DNA of 7,298 nt from Casp-actino8 sp032118015 (GTDB lineage: Bacteria > Actinomycetota > Acidimicrobiia > Acidimicrobiales > Ilumatobacteraceae), in contig JAULYE010000015.1 in the NCBI GenBank assembly GCA_032118015.1, positions 1 to 7,298 of the forward strand, read 5' to 3'. The translations under genes were made by a program, and so were the position numbers. A model generated the notes under the pieces. That model did no database searches. It was not told where the DNA came from and saw only the letters and a program-made list of their open reading frames with translations. Within the stretch, counting starts at the first letter, position 1; each line of letters starts with the position of its first letter. Of this stretch, positions 1-5,925 are shown in pieces.

Positions 1-2
1 TC

Positions 3-1241
3 CATGCCGGGGCAATCCACCCGATCCCCGATGACACCTGCCCCAATGACAGCCGGACGTCTCGACCCACACTCGACGATGTGACCGTGGTGATTCCCGC
101 TCATGTCGATTCGACCACAAATCTGCGAAACCTTGTTGCCCGCCTTCCTTGTCACATCTCGATCATCATCATCGACGACGGGTCATCGACTCCGATCGGC
201 GAACTGCCAGGTACGTACGTTCTCCGCAACGAGATCGCTCTCGGTCCAGCCCCAGCGCGCAACTGCGCCCTCGGTGGCGTCACCACCGACTTCGTCCTAT
301 TTCTCGACAGCGACATCGTGCTACCCGATGCGGCCACCTCCCACGAATTCTGGAGTCCACTGCTGTTCCACATGGCTGACCCGTCTGTGGCACTCGTTGC
401 CCCACGAGTGCGCAGCATCCCCGGGGATTCCATCTTGACCCGATACGAAGTCTCCGGCTCCCCCCTCGACATGGGAACCGTTCCTGCAGATGTTCACATC
501 GGATCACGCGTGGCGTATGTTCCGTCGGCAGCACTTCTCGTTCGAACGGGTGTCATCGATGCACTCGGCGGGTTCGATGAGGCTCTGCGATACGGAGAAG
601 ATGTCGATCTCGTGTGGAGGGCCACGGCTGCTGGTCATGTCTGCCGATATGAGCCAATGGTCGAGGTTTTCCACCAACCACGCACTTCGTGGCGTGCTCT
701 TTTCGAACAGCGATTCCGATATGGAACAGCCGCAGCCCCACTCGAGACTCGCCACCCAGGATCGACTCGCCCGTTGCGTATCAACTCATGGAGTGCTGCA
801 GTGCTGATGATCACGGCACTCGGACACCCAGTCGTCGCAGCCGGTATCGCAGGATCGACGATTGTTCGTTTGGCTCAGCGTCTTTCGTCCATGCCCGATC
901 GTTGGCGAGTCGCTGTGCATCTCGCCGGTCGGGGTCACCTCTTCGCAGCGCGCATGACCATGGAGACGGCTGTTCGGACATGGTGGCCGATCACCATTGT
1001 CGGCATGGCCCTTTCACGGAGGGTGCGTGCAAGTGTGGGCATCTTTCTCATCGCACGCGCGCTCGACCCATCGCTACGAGGCAAGCGTCGCTCGTCAGCG
1101 AGTCGAACCGATACGCAACAGCTGGATCCCATGAGCACCGTGTGGGTGAAAGTTGCCGATGACATCTCCTACGGAACGGGTGTCTGGTACGGGGCCCTCC
1201 GTGAGCGCTCTGCCAAGTCCCTGCTACCGCGCTTCGACTGA
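3..1241 (+). CDS. mftF: Mycofactocin glycosyltransferase MftF, 5' end outside window
   Basis: A GT2-family (GT-A fold) glycosyltransferase. MftF is known to add glucose units to the peptide-derived redox cofactor mycofactocin. The visible 412 residues hold the GT2 core: a VTVVIPAH strand, IIIDDGSS, the G-P-A-P-A-R-N loop, the metal-binding DSD at bases 306-314, then GGFDEALRYGEDVDLVWR. Hydrophobic helices follow at about bases 790-890 and 980-1060. The C-terminal DDISYGTGVWYGALRER stretch ending in LLPRFD is typical of MftF. The frame is open from base 3 to the GTG at 81, and the extra 26 codons (AIHP... up to DDVTVVIP) resemble the segment before the GT2 domain in MftF, so the real start lies left of the window. 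Full-length MftF is about 470 residues, so some 50-60 are missing here. No same-strand mftG follows; the next gene is convergent. Family call is strong; the rest of the mft cluster is inferred to lie upstream. Confidence 0.88.
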   Translation, partial: HAGAIHPIPDDTCPNDSRTSRPTLDDVTVVIPAHVDSTTNLRNLVARLPCHISIIIIDDGSSTPIGELPGTYVLRNEIALGPAPARNCALGGVTTDFVLFLDSDIVLPDAATSHEFWSPLLFHMADPSVALVAPRVRSIPGDSILTRYEVSGSPLDMGTVPADVHIGSRVAYVPSAALLVRTGVIDALGGFDEALRYGEDVDLVWRATAAGHVCRYEPMVEVFHQPRTSWRALFEQRFRYGTAAAPLETRHPGSTRPLRINSWSAAVLMITALGHPVVAAGIAGSTIVRLAQRLSSMPDRWRVAVHLAGRGHLFAARMTMETAVRTWWPITIVGMALSRRVRASVGIFLIARALDPSLRGKRRSSASRTDTQQLDPMSTVWVKVADDISYGTGVWYGALRERSAKSLLPRFD

Positions 1242-1253
1242 GAATGGTCCGGT

Positions 1254-1282
1254 CTTGAGTAGTTCAGTGAGAACTGCTCAAG
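1254..1282. terminator. Hairpin between convergent mftF and DUF4395 stops
   Basis: CTTGAGTAGTTC (1254-1265), a five-base loop AGTGA, and GAACTGCTCAAG (1271-1282) form a 12-bp stem with a single G-U wobble. It lies 13 bases after the mftF stop and overlaps the DUF4395 stop codon (1278-1280), where a shared bidirectional terminator would sit. No T-run follows on either strand, so it would be a U-less actinobacterial-type terminator. The structure is plain in the sequence; its terminator role is inferred. Confidence 0.6.
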
Positions 1283-1784
1283 CTCGGGCAGCCAACCGCC
1301 GCGAGATGTCGTTGCAGTCCTCACATACCGATTCAGGGATCACACCGATACGCATCAGTTGGGAGAAGATCGCACAACCCAGGCAGTACCCGACGAATGC
1401 CTCGAGACTTGCAGCTGCTGTCAATCCGATGATCAACCCAACAGCCACTGGCGTGGACCCTGCCAACGCAGCGATCAATGCCGAGGCCGAGAACACGACG
1501 CCGATGGCTTGAGCGAATCGCTTCGGAGGCCCAGGACAGATCCGGCCGGAATGCCCTGAAACGCGCGCCAGAAATGGAGTCACGACTCGCGTCACGACAA
1601 TGCCGAGTGGGCTGAACCTCGGTCCGGCAGCGACTCGGGCCACGAATCCGTAGGTCAACGGCACGAGCACCCACCACTCGCGTACGACGAGAAACAGCAC
1701 CGACTGGGCGACGACACCGAAGGCGACCAATCGCGCCGATGTCTCATTGACAGTCTCTGGGAAGCCGAAAATACGCTTGGTCAT
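1278..1784 (-). CDS. DUF4395 membrane protein with two CxxC pairs
   Basis: A 168-residue integral membrane protein matching DUF4395 over nearly its whole length. Landmarks are an N-terminal NETSARLVA, GPRFSPLGI (54-62), CPGPPKRFAQ (83-92), LEAFVGYCLGC (127-137) and IPESVCEDCNDI (149-160). About four hydrophobic segments are visible, near residues 18-34, 37-51, 94-109 and 112-133. Two CxxC pairs (C134/C137 and C154/C157) flank a short basic turn; in this family such cysteines suggest a thiol-redox or metal-binding role, and members often neighbour thioredoxin-like genes, though none is visible here. The function is not established. The ATG at 1784 is the only reasonable start: an in-frame TAG lies four codons upstream. 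There is no Shine-Dalgarno site, but a promoter places the transcript start at or beside the ATG. Confidence 0.85.
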   Translation of the reverse strand: MTKRIFGFPETVNETSARLVAFGVVAQSVLFLVVREWWVLVPLTYGFVARVAAGPRFSPLGIVVTRVVTPFLARVSGHSGRICPGPPKRFAQAIGVVFSASALIAALAGSTPVAVGLIIGLTAAASLEAFVGYCLGCAIFSQLMRIGVIPESVCEDCNDISRRLAARA

Positions 1785-1790
1785 GCCGGC

Positions 1791-1819
1791 AGGCTACTCA
1801 TGAATTCCCGACTAAACAA
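1791..1819 (-). promoter_or_regulatory. Likely leaderless promoter of DUF4395 gene
   Basis: On the minus strand, TTGTTT (1819-1814) is followed after 17 bases by TAGCCT (1796-1791), and six bases later comes the ATG at 1784. That puts the transcript start on or next to the ATG, the usual leaderless layout. A small inverted repeat, CGACT-AAACA-AGTCG (1809-1823), is centred on the -35 element and could be an operator or chance. Seen in sequence; promoter activity is inferred. Confidence 0.45.
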
Positions 1820-1915
1820 GTCGTCTTTCTGATGCATGCGCGATTTTCGCGTGTTGGCGGGTGTTCGATGATCACGTCACGTCAGGTTCGCCGACATCGT
1901 TCGGGTGTCGGTGGC

Positions 1916-1921
1916 TATCGT
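1916..1921 (+). promoter_or_regulatory. -10 box for leaderless racemase-like gene
   Basis: TATCGT fits TANNNT and lies seven bases before the GTG at 1929. No convincing -35 hexamer is seen 16-18 bases upstream. The box supports 1929 rather than the GTG at 1905 as the start. It lies inside the coding sequence if 1905 is used. Confidence 0.35.
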
Positions 1922-1928
1922 CGCTTGC

Positions 1929-2879
1929 GTGACCCTGACCCTGACAGTCGACTCAGCCGCATGGAATCGCAGAGTCGATGCCATGGCGGCACGTGTCGAC
2001 GGACTCGTGCCCGTGGTCAAAGGCAATGGATACGGATTCGGGAGAGCCTGGCTCGCCGAGCGAGCAGCACTCCTCGCTTCGTCGATGGCCGTCGGGACGG
2101 TGTTCGAAGTCGACGATGTTCCGTCGAACTACACAGCTTTCGTTCTCACCCCGACTCTCGCTCCCCCAGTCGATTTGAGAGCCAACGCCATTCTCACAGT
2201 TGGTTCCATTGCCCATGCCCAAGCGGCTGTTCCCGTATCGGGAACACGTTCGGTCATCGTGAAAGTTCGCTCGTCCATGCAACGCTATGGAGTGCCCGCC
2301 GAAGGCGTGAGCGATCTCGTGTCCCAGTGTCATCGACTGGGACTCGACGTTGCGGGAGTCTCGATCCATCCTCCACTGCACGGAACAACTGCCGAGAATC
2401 TCCAGGAGATTCAATCCTCGATCCGGCACATCCATCCGGTATTGCCCGTCTTCGTCAGCCATCTCGACGAGGCCACATATGCGACCTTGCGCGCCAGCCA
2501 CCCCGACCGCACGTGGAATCTCCGCCTGGGAACGTCGCTGTGGCATGCGGACAAGACCGACCTCACGCTCTCGGCAGATGTCCTCGATGTCCACACCGTC
2601 ATGACCGACGGTGTGGCCGGCTATCACGGCGCTCCTGTGCACGCAGGATCGCAGCTCGTCATCATCGGCTGTGGATCCACTCATGGGGTCATCCCTTTGC
2701 AAGACGGACGAAGTCCGTTCCACTTCGCCCGACACCGTATGGCACTGCTGGAGCCTCCCCATATGCACACTTCGATGTGCGTCGTACCTCCTGATCAGCC
2801 ATGTCCCGCAGTCGGCGACACCGTCGACGTGCAACGACCGTTGACCACGACAGCAGTCGACATCGTGCACTGGATGTGA
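1929..2879 (+). CDS. Alanine racemase-like PLP enzyme, short form
   Basis: Related to fold-type III alanine racemases, which interconvert L- and D-alanine with PLP. Numbered from GTG 1929 (316 residues), VVKGNGYGFG holds the presumed PLP lysine K31 and Y35 (usual motif VVKADAYGHG). VRSSMQRYG contains R119 of the 'TGMxRLG' motif. SHLDEA has H178, like the usual HLANS. NLRLGTSLW has R199, like 'vRpGialYG'. DGVAGYHGAPV aligns Y232 with the second catalytic base, and VGDTVDVQRPLTTT matches the C-terminal domain. It is about 50 residues shorter than ordinary Alr (360-390) and lacks the usual C-terminal tail. It could therefore be a specialised racemase or a binding homologue rather than the housekeeping enzyme. 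GTG 1905 is an alternative start adding eight residues (an in-frame stop lies at 1869); 1929 fits the leaderless -10 box and the family's N-terminus better. Its stop overlaps the next gene's start (TGATG). Confidence 0.75.
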   Translation: MTLTLTVDSAAWNRRVDAMAARVDGLVPVVKGNGYGFGRAWLAERAALLASSMAVGTVFEVDDVPSNYTAFVLTPTLAPPVDLRANAILTVGSIAHAQAAVPVSGTRSVIVKVRSSMQRYGVPAEGVSDLVSQCHRLGLDVAGVSIHPPLHGTTAENLQEIQSSIRHIHPVLPVFVSHLDEATYATLRASHPDRTWNLRLGTSLWHADKTDLTLSADVLDVHTVMTDGVAGYHGAPVHAGSQLVIIGCGSTHGVIPLQDGRSPFHFARHRMALLEPPHMHTSMCVVPPDQPCPAVGDTVDVQRPLTTTAVDIVHWM

Positions 2880-4006
2880 TGACGCCCTTCGACAGGCCCC
2901 CAGCAGGACCGACTCGATCCGGCCGGCCACGAAACATCGGTCCCGACGTGGCTCGTGCCGTGGCATTGATCGGAGTCGTGGTCATGAATTATCACGGCAT
3001 GATCAACTTCTGGGGCCAGTCGGCACCTCCCACATCTCTGATCGATCGCGTCTTCGACATCAGCACCGGTGCGCTCTCGACACGGTTCGCTGCGACCTTC
3101 GTGGTGATCGCTGGGATCGGCGTGACAATGCTCACCGAGAGAACGCGCACGAGCGGATCCTCTGCAGCGTTGTACGACACCCGACTGCGGCTTCTTCGAC
3201 GTGGTTCGATCCTGCTGATCGGCGGATACTTTCTCGACCTGGCTTGGCCCGGAACGATTCTCTTCTACTACGGCGCATTCTTTTTCGCAGCCGCTTTCGT
3301 GTTCCATCTGAGCACCCGAACTCTCGTTGCGATCGCAGTCATGACATCGACGGCAACAGTCCTCGTGTCCGTCTGGCGCCGTCATCGACTTCTCGACGGC
3401 GATCCGACCCAATGGGTCGATCCACCCAGTATCGCTTCTGTCCAAGACTTCACAGCTCGGCTCTTTCTGGGATACACACATCCGTTGTTGCCCTGGTTCG
3501 CATTTCTGCTCGCCGGCATGATCCTCGGTCGACATCTCGACGACATCAGCAAACACTTTGCGCGTATCACTGCAATCCTGATCACCGTGATCGTCACGAT
3601 GTACGTGCTAGCAACTGCAGCCCGCTCTTTCGATGTGTCCGAGTCGGCCATGTGGTACATCGCAACGTCGATGCAGCCCGATGAGCGCGGAGCCACCTAC
3701 ATCGTGTCGACCTTGGCTCTGGCACTACTGGCCGTCGTGCTCATCTCCCGTCTCGCACAACGTTTCGACTCACAAGCCCTCATGACTGCGCTGCAACGCG
3801 CCGGGCAATTGAGCCTGACGCTGTATCTGGGACATGTGTTGTTCTTCTACATGGTCTACGACTGGTTGGGCTGGAACTCAGGTCTTGGCTGGGCTCTGCT
3901 TCTGGCCACCTTGTATTGGGTTCTGGCAATTGTCGTGGGATCGTGGTGGCACCACAGAATCGGAGCCGGACCCGCAGAGCGGCTGTATCGCCTGCTTGGC
4001 GGTTGA
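2879..4006 (+). CDS. DUF1624/DUF418 (YeiB-like) multi-pass membrane protein
   Basis: A 375-residue polytopic membrane protein with about eight to ten hydrophobic segments (near residues 24-40, 68-84, 109-121, 126-143, 147-166, 203-217, 229-247, 272-290, 309-326 and 336-355). The N-terminal part resembles DUF1624 (NIGPDVARAVALIGVVVMN, then RFAATFVVIAGIGV), a family related to heparan-alpha-glucosaminide N-acetyltransferase. HPLLPWFAFLLAGMILGR (201-218) and the C-terminal AGQLSLTLYLGH (308-319) and GPAERLYRLL (364-373) match DUF418/YeiB proteins. The role is unknown; acyl transfer across the membrane is a family-level guess. The start is the ATG at 2879 overlapping the preceding TGA, which implies translational coupling; an upstream ATG at 2801 inside the racemase gene would add a basic, unlikely leader. 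The tight link suggests both proteins serve one process, possibly envelope modification. Confidence 0.75.
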   Translation: MTPFDRPPAGPTRSGRPRNIGPDVARAVALIGVVVMNYHGMINFWGQSAPPTSLIDRVFDISTGALSTRFAATFVVIAGIGVTMLTERTRTSGSSAALYDTRLRLLRRGSILLIGGYFLDLAWPGTILFYYGAFFFAAAFVFHLSTRTLVAIAVMTSTATVLVSVWRRHRLLDGDPTQWVDPPSIASVQDFTARLFLGYTHPLLPWFAFLLAGMILGRHLDDISKHFARITAILITVIVTMYVLATAARSFDVSESAMWYIATSMQPDERGATYIVSTLALALLAVVLISRLAQRFDSQALMTALQRAGQLSLTLYLGHVLFFYMVYDWLGWNSGLGWALLLATLYWVLAIVVGSWWHHRIGAGPAERLYRLLGG

Positions 4007-4021
4007 ACGGCAACTCCGTTC
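4005..4021. terminator. Small hairpin between convergent stops
   Basis: GAACGG (4005-4010), loop CAACT, CCGTTC (4016-4021) form a perfect 6-bp stem overlapping the last two bases of the YeiB-like gene's TGA. It lies in the 21-base gap before the ROK gene's stop. There is no T-run. The position suits a bidirectional terminator, but the stem is short enough to be chance. Confidence 0.3.
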
Positions 4022-4027
4022 GCCCGG

Positions 4028-4921
4028 TCAGCCTGCCACGTTCAAACCGCGCCAACCCACAGCAGCAGCTCCGATGAGTGGGCTCTGATCTCCGAGCCGG
4101 GCCGGGACGATACGGGCGCCCTTGGTGAAACCGAGCCGACAATGATCGTCGAGAACGTTCTGTGCGGCATGGAAGAACGTCGGACCGAATCCGAGCGCGA
4201 CCGACCCACCCACGACTGCCAACTTGAGATCGAACAGATTGCAGATGCTGGCCACGGCAATGCCCACCATCTTTCCGGTTCTCTGCATCGTCTCGTACGA
4301 CGGCTGGGTGGGCGAACGGCCAGAGATCGATTCGATCGCGGTACCAGAAGCTTCTGCCTCGAGGCATCCGCGTGCACCACAGCGGCACCGATGTCCCTCC
4401 GGTTGCACGATCACGTGACCAATATGACCGGCGTTTCCGGTGGCCCCTTCCAAGAGTTGACCATTGATGACGATGCCGCCACCGATACCTGTACTCACGA
4501 CCATCCCGAGGAAGCTTTGAATGCCGCGGGCCGCGCCCAACCAACCTTCGGCGAGTGCAAACGCCTTGGCATCGAGATTGCCAAAGACAGGAACGTTCAC
4601 CATTCGAGCGACCTCGGAGCGCAGCGGATAGTCCTTCCACGCTGGGATGTTGATCGGAGAGATGCGCTCGCAGTTCGGCTGGATCGGCCCTGCAGAACCG
4701 ATACCTGCCACCACGACATGGCCGTTATGGCGTTCGCCGGCTCGTGTGGTCTGACGTTCGATGAGAAGTTTCAACGAGTCAGCGAGACCAGCAGCGGTCT
4801 TGTCGGGATCTGTACGCACTATGTCGCGATCGAGGAGTTCGCCACGTCTCGTCACCAGACCGACGCCAATCTTGGTTCCACCGATATCGATGGCGAGCGC
4901 CAACTCACGCGACTCAGGCAT
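4028..4921 (-). CDS. ROK-family sugar kinase (glucokinase-like), variant sugar site
   Basis: A 297-residue ROK protein, a cytoplasmic ATP-dependent (in some relatives polyphosphate-dependent) hexose kinase family. The phosphate-binding DIGGTK is at 12-17 and a second phosphate-binding VVSTGIGGG at 141-149. D117 (in VFGNLDAKAFALAEG) aligns with the catalytic aspartate, and the zinc signature is H169 with C179, C181 and C186 (C-x-C-G-x-x-G-C-x-E). There is no N-terminal DNA-binding domain, so it is a kinase-type rather than a repressor-type ROK. Two oddities: the residue before the catalytic Asp is Leu instead of the usual Asn, and the ExGH sugar-contact motif reads H-I-G-H (166-169). The latter may be a trait of an actinobacterial subfamily, and it leaves the sugar uncertain. 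The ATG at 4921 shares its A with the preceding gene's TGA (TGATG), so translation is probably coupled; a TTG one codon upstream is possible. Last gene of the operon. Confidence 0.85.
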   Translation of the reverse strand: MPESRELALAIDIGGTKIGVGLVTRRGELLDRDIVRTDPDKTAAGLADSLKLLIERQTTRAGERHNGHVVVAGIGSAGPIQPNCERISPINIPAWKDYPLRSEVARMVNVPVFGNLDAKAFALAEGWLGAARGIQSFLGMVVSTGIGGGIVINGQLLEGATGNAGHIGHVIVQPEGHRCRCGARGCLEAEASGTAIESISGRSPTQPSYETMQRTGKMVGIAVASICNLFDLKLAVVGGSVALGFGPTFFHAAQNVLDDHCRLGFTKGARIVPARLGDQSPLIGAAAVGWRGLNVAG

Positions 4922-5895
4922 CAATCCCCCACACGCCGTGCATCTTCGATGAGATTGATCTGATACAAGACCTCATCCAGTGCATCGGCTGCGCTGATTG
5001 TCGAGTAGCGCGGCGGATTGTCGGCTGTGCAGCATGCTGGTACGGGAGCCAACATCGTCCATGGGCGCGGGTGGCAGAACTGAACGACGCTGTACCGCTC
5101 TTGTTCGAATCCGGGCGAGGCGATCACACGATGCCAACCAACGGGAAGAACGCCGTTCGTGAGCCGTTCGAGCATGATGCCCGTGTTGATGATCACTTTG
5201 CCATCCGGCGGAATGGCGTCGATCCATGTCCCGTCGACTTCCACCTGCAATCCAGGAGCCGTCGCCCGAGGCAGTGCAGTGATCAGGTTGATGTCCCCGT
5301 GAGCTCCAGCCCAGATGTGGCCTCCAGCTGGAGCGTCCTTCATCGATGGATAGCGGATCGCACGCGTCAACGTCGGACCGTTGGTCACCATGTCGTCGAA
5401 GAACGTCTCGTGACAGCCGATACCGACAGCGATGATGCGCAGGAATCTCCGCTGGAGATCTGCAATGGCTTCATGGAATTCGTAGAGAACTTTCGAGATA
5501 CCGGGTACCGCAGCATCTGGCAAGAGCTGTTCGGGGTACGAGTTCGGAAAGCGACGACGGAGTGGATGGCCAGACGGAATCGGAGATGACCAGTTGAGCA
5601 TCTCCTTCCAATCGGGCTTGTCACTGCTCGCCGCGGTCTCCACCAGAAGTCCCGTGTACCCGGTCTGTCCATGGGATCCCTCTGCGACGAAACGCGCTTT
5701 CGTCGACTGGTCGAGAGAAAAGAACTCACGCAACATGCCGTACGCCGTGTCGAGAAGATCCTCGGAGAGATCGCTACTGGTGTAGACGAAACCAGTGGCA
5801 AGACTGCGCCGCACGCCGTCGACGACCGCCCGACGAGCTGCACCGTCGCCATTCTCGAAAGCGAGGAGGTCGACATCGAGAATCAGCTTTGCCAT
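4921..5895 (-). CDS. Isopenicillin N synthase/ACC oxidase-type Fe(II) oxygenase
   Basis: A 324-residue soluble non-heme iron oxygenase of the 2-oxoglutarate-dependent superfamily, at the normal family length (320-340). Residues 5-115 form the DIOX_N region (SLATGFVYTS near 31-40, MLREFFSLD at 54-62). The double-stranded beta-helix core supplies the iron triad H199-x-D201 (in GAHGDINLITAL) and H255 (GWHRV), plus the R267-Y-S269 pair that binds the co-substrate carboxylate. Isopenicillin N synthase and ACC oxidase also keep R-x-S without using 2-oxoglutarate, so the co-substrate is not settled. An acidic C-terminal tail (residues 305-324) follows the core. The substrate is unknown; the PLP enzyme encoded 30 bases upstream suggests an amino-acid-type molecule, but this is inference. 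The ATG at 5895 lies seven bases after a TAGCGT box, and its stop overlaps the ROK start. Confidence 0.85.
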   Translation of the reverse strand: MAKLILDVDLLAFENGDGAARRAVVDGVRRSLATGFVYTSSDLSEDLLDTAYGMLREFFSLDQSTKARFVAEGSHGQTGYTGLLVETAASSDKPDWKEMLNWSSPIPSGHPLRRRFPNSYPEQLLPDAAVPGISKVLYEFHEAIADLQRRFLRIIAVGIGCHETFFDDMVTNGPTLTRAIRYPSMKDAPAGGHIWAGAHGDINLITALPRATAPGLQVEVDGTWIDAIPPDGKVIINTGIMLERLTNGVLPVGWHRVIASPGFEQERYSVVQFCHPRPWTMLAPVPACCTADNPPRYSTISAADALDEVLYQINLIEDARRVGD

Positions 5896-5902
5896 GGTGG
5901 AA

Positions 5903-5908
5903 ACGCTA
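5903..5908 (-). promoter_or_regulatory. Possible internal leaderless -10 box before the oxygenase
   Basis: TAGCGT (5908-5903 on the minus strand) lies seven bases before the ATG at 5895, in the 30-base gap after the PLP enzyme gene. There is no good -35 element. It could let the oxygenase and kinase be transcribed without the PLP enzyme. No strong Shine-Dalgarno site is visible in the gap. Confidence 0.3.
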
Positions 5909-5925
5909 ACTGCCGTTCACATCAA

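Noticed and set aside
2228..2246. Inverted repeat TGTTCCCG-TAT-CGGGAACA within the racemase-like gene
   Set aside because: An 8-bp stem with a 3-base loop is about what chance gives in a window this size, and it lies mid-gene.
1832..2794. Long plus-strand open frame of 320 codons overlapping the racemase-like gene
   Set aside because: Its product is rich in Arg, Ser and His with no recognisable motif; it is a frame shadow of the racemase gene, which has clear family motifs.
2801..2878. Upstream ATG extending the YeiB-like protein by 26 residues
   Set aside because: The added peptide is Arg/His-rich and unlike the family; the ATG at 2879 in the TGATG overlap is the natural coupled start.
1953..2966. 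Long minus-strand open frame of 337 codons antisense to the racemase-like gene
   Set aside because: Antisense shadow: no family motif, biased composition, and it spans two well-supported plus-strand genes.
3780..4640. Minus-strand open frame of 286 codons across the ROK gene and the end of the YeiB-like gene
   Set aside because: Out of frame with the ROK motifs, Arg/Ser-rich, and crosses a convergent gene boundary.
5322..5333. Palindrome CTCCAGCTGGAG within the oxygenase gene
   Set aside because: A 12-base palindrome is expected once or twice by chance here; there is no regulatory context.
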